A stretch of 64,000 nt of DNA from Atopomonas sediminilitoris. Its GTDB lineage: Bacteria > Pseudomonadota > Gammaproteobacteria > Pseudomonadales > Pseudomonadaceae. Shown piece by piece: positions 51,372-60,269 of the stretch; position 1 is the stretch's first letter, and each line of letters opens with the position of its first letter. The DNA is taken from NCBI RefSeq assembly GCF_022601735.1, contig NZ_JAKUMM010000005.1, positions 248,001 through 312,000 of the forward strand, written 5' to 3'. The notes beneath the pieces were generated by a model. The model did not search any database and was not told where the DNA came from. It was given only the letters and a program-made list of their open reading frames with translations. A program made the translations under genes and the position numbers.

Positions 51372-52172
51372 TTAGGCTTTTTTCTCGGCGCTGGCAGCAG
51401 GCGCCTCAGTGTTGCTTGCTACGGCCGTTGTTGCCGCAGAACTTGGCGCAGGTGCCGCGGCGGCCGCTGGCTTAGCGCTGGCAACCGGTTTGGCGGCTGG
51501 TTTTTTCGCGGCAGGCTTAGTGGCCGGCTTAGGCGCAGGCTTGGTTACCGGTTTTTTCGCTGCCGGTTTAGCGGCTGCTTTGGCAGCGGCGGGCTTGGCG
51601 GCGGGCTTAGCAGCGGTGCTGCTGGCGGCGGGCTTCTTCGCTGGAGTTTTTTTCGCAGCGGGTTTGGCGGCCGCTTTGCTGCTGGCGGTTTTGGCGCTAG
51701 CAGGTTTGGCGGCGGCTGGTTTCTTGGCTGCCGGTTTAGCTGCCGGTTTGCTCACGGCTTTGGGGGCGGCGGCTTTTTCTTCGATATGCGCTTTGGCTTG
51801 GTCGCCCACGGCGGCAATGCCTTCGGCCAGCTTTAAGGTTTTTTGCGTATCACCTTGCAGCGAGCTCAGGTAGTTGCGGGTGTCTTGCAGGCGCTCTTGC
51901 AAGCTGGCCAACAGGCTGTCGATGTCTTGCAGGCGCTTTTCGGCGCGCTGACGGGCTTTGTTTTTGCCGGCGGCGAGCGCTTCTTCAAGCTTGGCTTGTA
52001 CCTTGGCGCGTTTCTCTTGCACCTTGCCGCGCTGTTTTTCCAGCTTAACCAGCAGTTGTTCGGCTTCTTTTTGGGCTGCTGTACAGGCTTGCGCGAGGTG
52101 TGAAATCAGGCTGCTGGATAGGTCCGACAGCAGGTGCAGCGGGGTAACAATACGACTTTTCTTTGCGGCCAT
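51372..52172 (-). CDS. algP: AlgP (histone H1-like regulatory protein)
   Basis: A 266-residue protein. Residues 1-~115 are helical and coiled-coil (SDLSSSLISHLAQACTAAQKEAEQLLVKLEKQRGKVQEKRAKVQAKLEEAL). The rest is a low-complexity KPAA/AKKP-type tail like eukaryotic histone H1, which binds DNA. It matches AlgP (AlgR3) of Pseudomonas, linked to alginate gene control. The start ATG at 52172 fits the family. The repeat tail is shorter than in P. aeruginosa, and such tails vary in length by recombination. Neighbours FKBP and algQ are conserved. Confidence 0.92.
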   Translation of the reverse strand: MAAKKSRIVTPLHLLSDLSSSLISHLAQACTAAQKEAEQLLVKLEKQRGKVQEKRAKVQAKLEEALAAGKNKARQRAEKRLQDIDSLLASLQERLQDTRNYLSSLQGDTQKTLKLAEGIAAVGDQAKAHIEEKAAAPKAVSKPAAKPAAKKPAAAKPASAKTASSKAAAKPAAKKTPAKKPAASSTAAKPAAKPAAAKAAAKPAAKKPVTKPAPKPATKPAAKKPAAKPVASAKPAAAAAPAPSSAATTAVASNTEAPAASAEKKA

Positions 52173-52287
52173 GGTTAAGCCTCCTGGCTGGTAGGGCGTG
52201 CCAACACTATAGGCAGGGTTAAAGGCGGCGACCAGTGACACTTTCGGTTAGCATCAAGGCCATTGTCACAGATCAAGAGGACGTTTT

Positions 52288-52974
52288 ATGGCCTTACGGA
52301 TGAGCGTGGTGGTCTCGGCGGTGGTCTCGGCGATGTTGCTGAGCAGTGTATTGAGTGGCTCAGCCTTTGCCGCGACTGCACCGGCGGCGCCCAAAGATGA
52401 GCTGGCGTATAGCTTGGGCGTGCGCATTGGCGAGCGCTTGCGCGATGAGGTGCCGGCGTTGTCGGTGAGCGATTTGCTCGCGGGCTTGCAGGCGGCTTAT
52501 CAAGGTCAACCGCTGGCCTTGGATGCGGCGAAGATCGAAACCTTGCTGGCGGAACATGAGGCGGCGCAGGCGGATAGCCCCGCCGCTGATGCGCGCCAGC
52601 AGCGCCAAGAGGCGGCTTACATTGCCCAGTTCAAGGCGCGCCACCCCAGTGCGCGGGTGTTAGACGGCGGCGTGCTGGTGCGCGAGCTGAGCACCGGTCG
52701 TGGCCCAACACCGCGCGCCGATGCCATGGTCACGGTGCGCTATAGCGGCAAGCTGGCCGACGGCAGTGTGTTTGATGCCAGTCCCGAGGCGGTGCGCTTT
52801 GCCTTGGCTTCGCTGATCCCGGGGTGGCGTACGGCGCTGACGCAGATGCCTGTGGGTTCGCACTGGGAAATCTTGATTCCGTCGTCGCAGGCGTATGGTG
52901 CAGAGGGCGCTGGCGATGTGATTCCGCCGTACGCGCCCTTGTTGTTTGATGTGTTGCTAGAGAAGGCTGAATAG
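52288..52974 (+). CDS. FKBP-type peptidyl-prolyl isomerase
   Basis: A 228-residue exported protein with a signal peptide of about 28 residues (ending AFA). An N-terminal helical dimerisation domain (ELAYSLGVRIGERLRDEVPALSVSDLLAGLQAAYQG) is followed by a C-terminal FKBP domain (PRADAMVTVRYSGKLADGSVFDAS...LIPGWRTALTQMPVGSHWEILIPSSQAYGAEGAG). It assists folding in the periplasm. Divergent from algP, whose promoter is shared. Confidence 0.93.
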   Translation: MALRMSVVVSAVVSAMLLSSVLSGSAFAATAPAAPKDELAYSLGVRIGERLRDEVPALSVSDLLAGLQAAYQGQPLALDAAKIETLLAEHEAAQADSPAADARQQRQEAAYIAQFKARHPSARVLDGGVLVRELSTGRGPTPRADAMVTVRYSGKLADGSVFDASPEAVRFALASLIPGWRTALTQMPVGSHWEILIPSSQAYGAEGAGDVIPPYAPLLFDVLLEKAE

Positions 52975-53060
52975 TCAAGGAGGGGCGGACTACCGGCCGG
53001 CTCAACTCAATCACGGCGTTGCGCGGTGCTTGAGTTGTGCGGCGGTTAAATCAGCTTGTC

Positions 53061-53528
53061 TTAGGCTTTTTCGGCCATGGCTTGATCGCGGTGGGCGTTG
53101 TGCAGCACTTCGATCAGGCAGTCTTCCAATTCAAAGCGCTCGTGCAGCTGCTGGCCCATGATGGCCAGCGCGGTGGTTAAGCCATGCTCACGCAGGTCGC
53201 CATTGTCGACGCGATCATTGAACTTCAGCGCTTGGCTGGTGATGGCTTCAAGGCGGGGATAAATCTGCTTGGCCAACTCCAGTGCGCGTTGATCGTTGAA
53301 GGATTCGGCTTCTTTGATCAGCTGCTCGTACACCTCAAAGTGCCCTGCAGACACGTAGTCCACCAAGATTTGGCAGAACTGCAGTGGTGTGGTGGTGGTG
53401 TCATCGGCGTCTTGCGAGGTCAACGATGAGAAGGCCTCGATCAGTTCGTGACGCTCGGTCAGCCAGCGGTCGATCAATTGGTGAACGCCGCCCCAGCGCT
53501 CCTGGGCATTGCGACAACTTTCTAGCAT
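53061..53528 (-). CDS. algQ: Anti-sigma-70 factor AlgQ (Rsd family)
   Basis: A 155-residue all-helical protein of the Rsd/AlgQ family, which binds the RpoD sigma factor. [29 protein letters not shown] at the start and [20 protein letters not shown] at the end are diagnostic. ATG 53528 follows GAGG by five bases; the GTG two codons upstream overlaps that site. It lies between FKBP and dsbB as in pseudomonads. It affects sigma switching, alginate and siderophore genes. Confidence 0.93.
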   Translation of the reverse strand: MLESCRNAQERWGGVHQLIDRWLTERHELIEAFSSLTSQDADDTTTTPLQFCQILVDYVSAGHFEVYEQLIKEAESFNDQRALELAKQIYPRLEAITSQALKFNDRVDNGDLREHGLTTALAIMGQQLHERFELEDCLIEVLHNAHRDQAMAEKA

Positions 53529-53560
53529 AAGCACCTCGATCCCGGGTGGTTGTTATTATG

Positions 53561-53681
53561 ACCAGCAAGGCTGGCTGGTGAGGAAGCTTCGACGAAGCTC
53601 CGGGAAATGGTCTGGCCCAAGGCCGGAAGGTCAGGGTATGCCAGTGGCCCGCAGCCATCAAGAAAGGCTGCGGGCATTTTT
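53561..53681 (+). ncRNA. Candidate small RNA between algQ and dsbB
   Basis: A ~120-base plus-strand segment between two minus-strand genes ends in a strong terminator: 10-bp stem GCCCGCAGCC/GGCTGCGGGC, 53647-53675, then ATTTTT. It contains three further perfect small hairpins: ACCAGC/GCTGGT at 53561-53579, AGCTTC-GAC-GAAGCT at 53585-53599, and TCTGGCC/GGCCGGA at 53611-53627. GGA motifs occur near 53582, 53603 and 53625. An AT-rich TATTAT at 53554-53559 could be its -10. No protein could be coded. I do not recognise the RNA family; the GGA motifs suggest RsmA-type binding as one possibility. Confidence 0.6.
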
Positions 53682-53732
53682 CATACAAGCGTTTGATAGT
53701 GTGCGCGTGGCGGTTTAGCGCCCTGGCGCGGG

Positions 53733-54221
53733 CTATTTACGCAGCAGTTGCAGCAGCGCGGCGACGCTTAAACCGACAAAGCTCAGCAGGCTTAATTCGG
53801 GGATGCTCAGACCCAAAAAGGTCCAATCGACTTTGGCGCAATCGGCGGTGCCGCTGAGCATTTTGCTGAGGATTTCCCACAGCGGAAAGGCTTCGAGCAT
53901 GTAGTCCAGCGGCGGCAAGCAGGCGGGCACTTGGTCTGCCGGCAGGGTGGTTAAATATACTTGCCGCGCGGCGGTGGCCACGCCGGCGGCGGCGCACAGC
54001 ATGGCAATGCCGGCATACACCTTGCGGCCCACCCCTTGCGGGTTATGCAGGGCCGCGATGAGGCATACCAAGCCCACCGCCATCACCTCAATGCGCTGCA
54101 CAATGCACAGCGGGCAGGGTTCTTGTCCCAGTACATGCTCCATGTACAGCGCGCCGCCGACAATCGCCAAGCAGGCGCTAAACATCAATAAAAACAAAGG
54201 GCGAGGGGCAAACAGCTGCAT
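53733..54221 (-). CDS. dsbB: Disulfide bond formation protein B (DsbB/DsbH)
   Basis: A 162-residue, four-helix inner-membrane quinone reductase that reoxidises DsbA. The first redox pair is Cys36/Cys39 in EPCPLCIVQR, followed by a periplasmic pair, Cys101 (PACLPPLDYMLEAFPLWE) and Cys128 (GTADCAKVDWTFLGLSIPE). AAGGATC precedes the ATG at 54221. The location next to algQ matches the second DsbB homologue (DsbH) of pseudomonads. Confidence 0.93.
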   Translation of the reverse strand: MQLFAPRPLFLLMFSACLAIVGGALYMEHVLGQEPCPLCIVQRIEVMAVGLVCLIAALHNPQGVGRKVYAGIAMLCAAAGVATAARQVYLTTLPADQVPACLPPLDYMLEAFPLWEILSKMLSGTADCAKVDWTFLGLSIPELSLLSFVGLSVAALLQLLRK

Positions 54222-54478
54222 GGTGAGATCCTTATAAACCGGCGTGCAACGTAGTGGGTTGTCAGTAAGAGGGCAAGCCAGCTGTGGCAGCATAAGGACG
54301 GCCGGCGCAATTGGCTAGGGTAACGGTCGCCACCGCTTTAGCGTGGGGTTGGCTGCGCCTTGAGTGACGTGGCGTAACAATGTTGTCGATGGCCGCGTAA
54401 CCTTTGGCGTTTACGCCCTACCAAGGTTGGCCGCCGGGGCTGCTAAGCTCGATAAAAAGCCTGTGAGCTGAGTAGTGC

Positions 54479-56269
54479 ATGACAAAGGCATTTAACGCTG
54501 TGCGATGGCTAGCGCGTTGTGGTGCGCTGGTGAGCCTGTTGCTGGCTTCTGCGCTGCACGCGCAAGGGTTGGATTTGCGCCATAGCCCTAATGATTGGCA
54601 GCTACCGGCGCAGCCTGATTTTCAATGGCTGGCACCTGATGCCGGCCCGCACGATGTGCTGGCAGACGCTTGGCAGCGCTGGCCGCACGCCAGCATCAAC
54701 TTGATTGATCAGACGCAGGCGCTGTGGCTGCGTATCCCCCTGACGCTTGATCCAAACCGCCCGTGGCGCCTGTACAGCGAGTGGCCGCAGATGGGCGACA
54801 TCGCGGCCTACTGGCAGGCCGGTGACGGGCAGTTAGTGGCGTTGCCGCTTACACAAGGTTTGCGCTACCCCGTGTTTGCTCTGCCGCAGCAGGCAGGCAG
54901 CGGCCATGTGTTGTTAAAAGTCCATTACCCACAAATCGCCTTGGTGCCGCTGCGCGTGCTGACCGAGCCCGCGTTGCAGGATGTACGCAGCGAACAACAC
55001 GGCTGGCTGGGCGTGTTCTTTGGGATTGGTTTGGCGGTGGCGTTGTACAACCTGTTTCTGTGGATCAGCACGCGGATCACCTTGTACCTGTGGTACGTGC
55101 TGTTTCAGATGGCGGTGTATGCGTTTGAGTGGATTCGTTTTGGTCTACACGAGCCGTGGTTTGGGCCGATGGCCGGTAGCGAAGCCTTTATCCTGACCGC
55201 CGGCGCCAGTTTTTGGCTGGTCAATATGTTCTCGGTGGTGCTACTGAACCTGCCGCGCTTGGCGCCTAAGCTGTGGCGCTTGTATCGCTGGCTGTTGGCG
55301 GCTTTGGGGCTGTTTATCGCCGCGCTGGCTACGCCGTTGGCACCGTACTTGTTGTGGCTGGGCTTGCCGCTGGCGACGCTGGGTACGGTGTTGCCTTTAT
55401 TGGCGTTTTATCAGGTACGCAGCGCGCACAGTCGTTACATCTGGCTGTATGGCATCAGTTGGGGTTTGCTGATCACTGGCACCTTGCTGTTCAACATGGC
55501 GTTGATGGGCTTTATGCCGGTCAATAGCGTGACCAACTATGCACAGCTGTTTGGGTTATCGCTGGAGGCCATGTTGTTGTCGTTCCTCTTGGGCTTGCGT
55601 TTGAATGACTTGCGTCGCCAGCGCACCGAAATAGCCGAAGAACTATTGTCGGTGAAGAACCACGCCAACCAGCGTCTAGAGCAAGAAGTGGCGTTAAAAA
55701 CCGCCAGTCTCAATCAAGCCCTGAGCGAGCTGAAACACGCGCACGCGGCGTTGGGTGAAACCGCCCGACGTGATGCGCTCACGGGGCAATACAATCGCCG
55801 GCACTTTGATGAGACGCTGGCGCTTGAGCTGCAACGCGCGCGGCGTGAAGGCAGCGAGCTGAGTTTAGCGCTGGTGGATATTGATCACTTCAAGGCCTTC
55901 AATGATCGCCATGGTCACTTGACCGGCGATGACTGCTTGCGCGCGGTGGCGCAGTGCTTAGCGGCGCAATTGCGCCGACCACAAGATGTGCTGGCGCGCT
56001 ATGGCGGTGAAGAGTTCGCCTTGATCCTGCCCGATACCGCGCTGGCTGGTGCGCACGTCTTGCTGGAAAGCGCTCGTGCGGCGGTGCAGGCGATGGTGTT
56101 TGAGCTGGACGGCGACCGCCTGCCGGTCACCGTGAGTATTGGTGTGGCGTCGGTCGTGGCGCAGGGGCAGGCGGAGCAGTTGATCGCCGCCGCCGACCAG
56201 CAGTTGTATGCGGCCAAGGCGGCGGGGCGCAATCGGGTTAAGGTTGCGCAGGCGTTGCCGACGCCTTAA
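54479..56269 (+). CDS. Diguanylate cyclase with 7TMR-DISM sensor
   Basis: A 596-residue membrane protein. It has a signal peptide, a ~150-residue periplasmic 7TMR-DISMED2-like domain (ASINLIDQTQALWLRIPLTL, WPQMGDIAAYW), seven membrane helices (~180-385) and a short coiled coil. The GGDEF domain carries an intact GGEEF motif near 508. An RPQD inhibitory I-site lies five residues before that motif, and DALTGQYNRRHFDETL opens the domain. It should make cyclic-di-GMP under product inhibition. Its last ~30 bases overlap the convergent gene. Confidence 0.93.
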   Translation: MTKAFNAVRWLARCGALVSLLLASALHAQGLDLRHSPNDWQLPAQPDFQWLAPDAGPHDVLADAWQRWPHASINLIDQTQALWLRIPLTLDPNRPWRLYSEWPQMGDIAAYWQAGDGQLVALPLTQGLRYPVFALPQQAGSGHVLLKVHYPQIALVPLRVLTEPALQDVRSEQHGWLGVFFGIGLAVALYNLFLWISTRITLYLWYVLFQMAVYAFEWIRFGLHEPWFGPMAGSEAFILTAGASFWLVNMFSVVLLNLPRLAPKLWRLYRWLLAALGLFIAALATPLAPYLLWLGLPLATLGTVLPLLAFYQVRSAHSRYIWLYGISWGLLITGTLLFNMALMGFMPVNSVTNYAQLFGLSLEAMLLSFLLGLRLNDLRRQRTEIAEELLSVKNHANQRLEQEVALKTASLNQALSELKHAHAALGETARRDALTGQYNRRHFDETLALELQRARREGSELSLALVDIDHFKAFNDRHGHLTGDDCLRAVAQCLAAQLRRPQDVLARYGGEEFALILPDTALAGAHVLLESARAAVQAMVFELDGDRLPVTVSIGVASVVAQGQAEQLIAAADQQLYAAKAAGRNRVKVAQALPTP

Positions 56270-56651
56270 CCGCCAGCACGGCAAAGATCAGGCAAAACAG
56301 TAAATCGTTGGGGCCGTAAATGGCCATAAACAGCGTGGCGAGTGGGTCTTCGGCCCACAGCATCAACCAATCGGGCAGGCCAACCATAAGGCTCAGCCAT
56401 GCACCGACATACAAGAGTTTTTCTAGCGCGAACACCGCCAGCAAGGTGCGGTTGGGCGTTTTCTGCAGCGCCGTGGCGATATAGGCCAAGCCCCACAGCA
56501 TGATCGCGAGCAAGCCCATCAGGCTCAGCACTTCGGGTTGCTCGCGGCCCAGCACTGGGCTTTGCAGGCCCTGTGAGAACAGCAAAACCCCGCCAATATT
56601 GATCAAACCGGCGACCCATAACCAAACGCGCCAAGACAGTTTTATCCGCAT
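56238..56651 (-). CDS. Small integral membrane protein, function unknown
   Basis: A 137-residue protein with four hydrophobic segments (about 9-25, 43-60, 70-90 and 105-128), for example WRVWLWVAGLINIGGVLLF and LSLMGLLAIMLWGLAYIATALQ. GGAGG precedes the ATG at 56651. Its 3' end overlaps that of the diguanylate cyclase by 32 bases on the opposite strand. I do not recognise the family. Confidence 0.75.
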   Translation of the reverse strand: MRIKLSWRVWLWVAGLINIGGVLLFSQGLQSPVLGREQPEVLSLMGLLAIMLWGLAYIATALQKTPNRTLLAVFALEKLLYVGAWLSLMVGLPDWLMLWAEDPLATLFMAIYGPNDLLFCLIFAVLAVKASATPAQP

Positions 56652-56762
56652 GAGTGCCTCCTTCTTCGCACCGTGATAGCGCACCATACCTCGGGTGTCA
56701 CCGTTGGTCAGCTACTGCGCATTATTTTGGAACGGCCAAGCCGATCAGCTAGCGTTAAGACT

Positions 56763-57206
56763 ATGAACAGAGCAAAACGTGTTGTAGCGGATGATGGCTT
56801 TGATGTCTCGCTGGTGGGCAACGTGTTGTTTGTACGTCAGTGGGGTGTCATGAGTACGCCGTTGGTGCGCCAGTATGTGCAGCGCTACCAAGCGTGCATT
56901 GCTGAGTTGGATAACACCCCCTGGGCGGAAGTGATGGACTTTCGTCGTGTCACCTTGGTCGATCGCGGGTTGTTGCAAGCGGTCAAAGCGCTCTATACCC
57001 CAAGCTGCAGTCGCCAGCATTGTGCAACGGCGTACCTGTTCAGCCGCTATACCGATCCGCGCTTACGCTTGCTGTTGCAAACGCTGGAAGACCCGCACAG
57101 CTGGGGCATCAGCAGTCGTAATTTTGATAATGACTTTCGCGCGGGCCTGAATTGGGTCAATGAGCGATTGAATATGTTTGCGCTAAGCCAAGCTAGCGGC
57201 GAATAA
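56763..57206 (+). CDS. Hypothetical protein, STAS-like
   Basis: A 147-residue soluble protein. The layout resembles STAS/SpoIIAA-type domains: a strand-rich start (DVSLVGNVLFVRQWGVMSTPLVRQYVQRYQACI), then WAEVMDFRRVTLVDRGLLQAVKALY, then alternating helices. This is a weak fold-level inference. The ATG at 56763 lacks a good ribosome-binding site; the frame is open further upstream. No signal peptide. Function unknown. Confidence 0.65.
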   Translation: MNRAKRVVADDGFDVSLVGNVLFVRQWGVMSTPLVRQYVQRYQACIAELDNTPWAEVMDFRRVTLVDRGLLQAVKALYTPSCSRQHCATAYLFSRYTDPRLRLLLQTLEDPHSWGISSRNFDNDFRAGLNWVNERLNMFALSQASGE

Positions 57207-57249
57207 GCGCAAGATTCTGTGGGCTAGGGCGGCGCTGCTGGAAGGTGGT

Positions 57250-57687
57250 TTAGCTTTCCAGCAAGAAGGTCACTGGCCCATCGTTGAGCAAATGTACCTG
57301 CATGTCAGCACCGAAGCGGCCGCACGCCACCTGTGGGTGCTGGCTTTGGGCTTGGCTGCGTAAGTAGTCATACAGCGCCTCGCCGTGGGCCGGTGGGGCG
57401 GCGCTGGAAAAACTCGGGCGCAGACCTTTTTGCGTGTCGGCGGCGAGGGTGAATTGCGACACCAGCAGCAGGCCGCCATCGATGTCACGCAGCGACAGGT
57501 TCATCTTGCCGTCACCATCGGCAAACACCCGGTAGTTCAGCAATTTGTGCAGTAGCTTATCGGCGCTGGCGTGGTCGTCATGCTTCTCTACGCCGACCAA
57601 CACCAGCAAGCCTTGATCGATGGCGCCGACGATCTCGCCATCGACTTCGACGCGGGCATGCCGCACCCGTTGAATCAGTCCCTTCAT
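57250..57687 (-). CDS. dtd: D-aminoacyl-tRNA deacylase (Dtd)
   Basis: A 145-residue protein of standard length. The catalytic-groove [17 protein letters not shown] is near 78 and the Gly-cisPro motif in [11 protein letters not shown] is at the C-terminus. It removes D-amino acids mischarged onto tRNA. The start overlaps the stop of the upstream peptidase gene (ATGA), so they are translationally coupled. Confidence 0.96.
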   Translation of the reverse strand: MKGLIQRVRHARVEVDGEIVGAIDQGLLVLVGVEKHDDHASADKLLHKLLNYRVFADGDGKMNLSLRDIDGGLLLVSQFTLAADTQKGLRPSFSSAAPPAHGEALYDYLRSQAQSQHPQVACGRFGADMQVHLLNDGPVTFLLES

Positions 57688-58655
57688 TGCACGTTCTGCG
57701 GGAGGTCCAGCAGGCGGCGCGCCATCTCATTGGTCGCGCGTACTAAAGCATCGGCAATGCTCGGCTCGCCCGCAGCGTGGCCGGCATCGCGGACGATCAC
57801 CAGCTCGCTGTTGGGCCAGCGCTTGTGCAAATCCCACGCGTTATCCAGCGGGCAAACCATGTCGTAGCGGCCATGCACGATGATTCCCGGTAGGTGGGAA
57901 ATCTTGTGCATGTCGCGCAGCAGTTGCCCTTCCTGCAGGAAGATTTGGTTCATGAAGTAGTGGCACTCAATGCGTGCCATCGCCAGCGCGCGACGTGGGT
58001 CACCAAAGCGCTCAACCACTTGCGGGTTCGGGCGCAGCGTCGCGGTGCGGCCCTCCCACACGGACCACGCTTTGGCGGCGTGCATTTGCGCGATCTGGTC
58101 GTCGCCGGTCAGGCGCTTGTAAAACGCGGGAATCATTTCACCGCGCTCGGCCGCGGGAATCGGCGCGATGTAGTCCTCCCAATAATCGGGGAACACGTGG
58201 CTGGCGCCTTCTTGGTAGAACCAGCGCAAATCTTGCTCGCGGCACAAGAAAATCCCGCGCAACACCAAACCCAGCACCCGCTCCGGATGCGCCTGTGCGT
58301 AGGCCAAACTCAGGGTTGAGCCCCAGCTGCCACCAAATAACACCCATTGCTCGATGCCTAAGTGCTCGCGAATTTTCTCCATGTCGGCAATCAGGTGCGC
58401 GGTGGTGTTGTTGTCGAGGCTGGCGTGTGGCGTGGAGCGCCCGCAGCCGCGCTGGTCAAAGGTGATGATGCGGTACAGTGTGGGATCAAAGAAGCGTCGG
58501 CTCAGGGCGTCGCAGCCGCCGCCGGGGCCGCCGTGAATAAACACGATGGGTAAGCCTTCGGGCGTGCCGCTTTCGTCGATATACAGCTCGTGCGGTGCCT
58601 CAACGGCCAGCGTATGGCGGGCGTAGGGTTTAATCTCGGGGTACAGACACTGCAT
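57684..58655 (-). CDS. pip: Prolyl aminopeptidase (proline iminopeptidase)
   Basis: A 323-residue alpha/beta hydrolase of peptidase family S33. The oxyanion motif HGGPGGGC is at 41-48, the nucleophile Ser110 in GGSWGS, the acid in the [10 protein letters not shown] region and the His in [10 protein letters not shown]. It cleaves N-terminal proline from peptides in the cytoplasm. AGGAG precedes the ATG at 58655; a longer frame upstream is low-quality sequence. Coupled with dtd. Confidence 0.96.
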   Translation of the reverse strand: MQCLYPEIKPYARHTLAVEAPHELYIDESGTPEGLPIVFIHGGPGGGCDALSRRFFDPTLYRIITFDQRGCGRSTPHASLDNNTTAHLIADMEKIREHLGIEQWVLFGGSWGSTLSLAYAQAHPERVLGLVLRGIFLCREQDLRWFYQEGASHVFPDYWEDYIAPIPAAERGEMIPAFYKRLTGDDQIAQMHAAKAWSVWEGRTATLRPNPQVVERFGDPRRALAMARIECHYFMNQIFLQEGQLLRDMHKISHLPGIIVHGRYDMVCPLDNAWDLHKRWPNSELVIVRDAGHAAGEPSIADALVRATNEMARRLLDLPQNVQ

Positions 58656-58746
58656 GGCACGCTCCTGCGGCAAGTCCATGAGGGGCGCATTAGCCCCAGC
58701 TATGTAGCGATCATACTGGCGTGCGACACGAATAAAAGGAGTTTGT

Positions 58747-59196
58747 ATGCACAATCTCACGCGGTCGTGGTTGATTGGATGGGTTCGGTTGACGTGGGTT
58801 GGCTTGGCACTGCTGCTGGTGAGCTGCGCAGCGGATGACCCACTGGCTGAGCTGAAGGCCGAAGTCGCCGCGCTGGCCGATAACCTCGACAACAAACGCA
58901 GCGCCGCCGTGCTGGCGCAGTTACACCCCTCGTTTCACGCCCAAGACGGCCAGTTCGACCGCGCGTGGGCCCAGCGCACCATGACCTTGCTGTACCTGCG
59001 GCACAAAAATGTTCACGTGCTGCCGCTGGCGGTGGATAGCCAGTTAACCGGCGCTGAGCGCGGCACCACCCAAGCGCAAGTCACCTTGGCTGGCGCTGAA
59101 CAGCTGCTGCCTAACGCCGCCGCCAGCTATCGGGTGCGCTTGGAGTGGTGGCGTGACGACGGGCGTTGGCAGTTAGCGCGCTTGTCGTGGGAGTAG
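58747..59196 (+). CDS. Putative lipoprotein, function unknown
   Basis: A 149-residue protein with a signal peptide and lipobox LLVSC at about 23-27. A domain with a long helix (DPLAELKAEVAALADNLDNKRSAAVLAQLHPSFHAQDGQFDRAWAQRTMTLLYLRHKNVHV) and beta strands ending in RLEWWRDDGRWQLARLSWE follows, similar in layout to NTF2-like folds. Divergent from pip by ~90 bp. No close relative recognised. Confidence 0.75.
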   Translation: MHNLTRSWLIGWVRLTWVGLALLLVSCAADDPLAELKAEVAALADNLDNKRSAAVLAQLHPSFHAQDGQFDRAWAQRTMTLLYLRHKNVHVLPLAVDSQLTGAERGTTQAQVTLAGAEQLLPNAAASYRVRLEWWRDDGRWQLARLSWE

Positions 59197-59239
59197 TGGT
59201 CTAGGCTTAAGCGTACGTGACACGTTTGAGGCCAATAGT

Positions 59240-59989
59240 GTGCGTCGGTATCTGCGGTTTTTACTGGTGTTAGCTGTGTTATTCGGGCTGCCTCGCTTGG
59301 GATGGGCCGAGCCCCTGTTGGTCGGGGTTGAGGCGCTGAACATGCAGCCCTTGTATTACCTTGATCAGCGCGGTCGCTATCAGGGCTTTGCCAATGACCT
59401 GTTGACCGACTTCGCCAAGCGTCATGGCTATCAGCTAGAAATTAAAGCCTTGCCGGTGGCGCGTTTGTACCACGCGTTTTTCAACGGCGACGTTGAGTTT
59501 AAATTTCCCGACTCGCCGCAGTGGGATCAGCCGCAGCGCGCGAGGTTAGCCATTCACTACAGCGATCCGGTGCTGGAGTATTTAGATGGCGTGATGCGGC
59601 TGAATCTTGACCCCGTGCCGCCGGGCTCGCGGCCGATGCGTCTGGGGATTATTCGCGGCTTTAAAGCCGACTACCTGTACGACAACGGTGAGTTTGAGAT
59701 GGTGCAGGGCAATTCGCTGGAGCAGTTGTATTTGCTGCTTGAAAAGCAGCGTATTGACGGCATCTTCTTCAATGCGCAAAGCATCAATTACCAGCTGGCG
59801 CAGGATGACGGTCTAAGGGCGCAACGCTTACGTTTGGATCGGCACTTGCCGTATCTGCAAGGCCACTACCGGCTCAGCAGCTTTCAACGCCCCGAGGTGA
59901 TTGAGCAGTTTGACCGTTATTTGTTGCAGCACGCCGCCGTGGTGGCGCAACTCAAGTTGCGCTGGGGCGTGCCGGCAGTGGATGAGTGA
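59240..59989 (+). CDS. Periplasmic substrate-binding-like protein (orphan)
   Basis: A 249-residue exported protein starting at GTG, with a signal peptide ending near residue 22 (GWA). Its family 3 solute-binding layout is EPLLVGVEALNMQPLYYLDQRGRYQGFANDLLTDFAKRHGYQLEIKALP at the start and RPMRLGIIRGFKADYL in the middle, then LLEKQRIDGIFFNAQSINYQL. No transporter partners lie nearby. It could be a sensor-type or degenerate binding protein; ligand unknown. Confidence 0.8.
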   Translation: MRRYLRFLLVLAVLFGLPRLGWAEPLLVGVEALNMQPLYYLDQRGRYQGFANDLLTDFAKRHGYQLEIKALPVARLYHAFFNGDVEFKFPDSPQWDQPQRARLAIHYSDPVLEYLDGVMRLNLDPVPPGSRPMRLGIIRGFKADYLYDNGEFEMVQGNSLEQLYLLLEKQRIDGIFFNAQSINYQLAQDDGLRAQRLRLDRHLPYLQGHYRLSSFQRPEVIEQFDRYLLQHAAVVAQLKLRWGVPAVDE

Positions 59990-60003
59990 GCAAGGCCGCT
60001 GGT

Positions 60004-60261
60004 TTACTTCAGCCCACGGCCTGAAAACAGCATGACTTTGTCGCCCAAAAACTGCACGCTGATGCCGGTTTTATCGTCGCCCCATTCGCAGCTGGTGGCG
60101 CCCATGGCCCCTTCACACTCACCCGCACCGAGCAGGGTCTCGACCTCGGCTTTACTCATGCCGACCTTGAGCTGGTCGTAATGCTGTTGGTTGACCTTAC
60201 TGCACCCGCTGAGCAGGGTCAGGGCGAGGAGGGCGGTACCAGCGAGTAACGATGAGCGCAT
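60004..60261 (-). CDS. Small BamE/SmpA-like lipoprotein (DUF3862-like)
   Basis: An 85-residue lipoprotein with lipobox LLSGC (Cys20). The SmpA/OmlA-type pattern YDQLKVGMSKAEVETLLGAGECEGAMGATSCEWGDDKTGISVQFLGDKV follows, in which two cysteines may pair. Expected in the outer membrane or periplasm. It is much like small BamE-fold lipoproteins of unknown role, and lies 8 bp after the DUF924 gene on the same strand. Confidence 0.85.
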   Translation of the reverse strand: MRSSLLAGTALLALTLLSGCSKVNQQHYDQLKVGMSKAEVETLLGAGECEGAMGATSCEWGDDKTGISVQFLGDKVMLFSGRGLK

Positions 60262-60269
60262 AACAACTC

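Noticed and set aside
51409..51873. Plus-strand open frame made almost wholly of Ala, Gly and Leu
   Set aside because: It is the mirror of the algP repeat tail and has no ribosome-binding site or natural composition.
53003..53037. 8-bp inverted repeat between FKBP and algQ as a terminator
   Set aside because: CAACTCAA/TTGAGTTG is perfect but has a 19-base loop and no T-tail on either strand; too weak to call.
53561..53681. 4.5S RNA or RNase P RNA
   Set aside because: Some short strings (GGTCAGG, CCGGAAGG) look similar, but the conserved domain order and length do not match either RNA.
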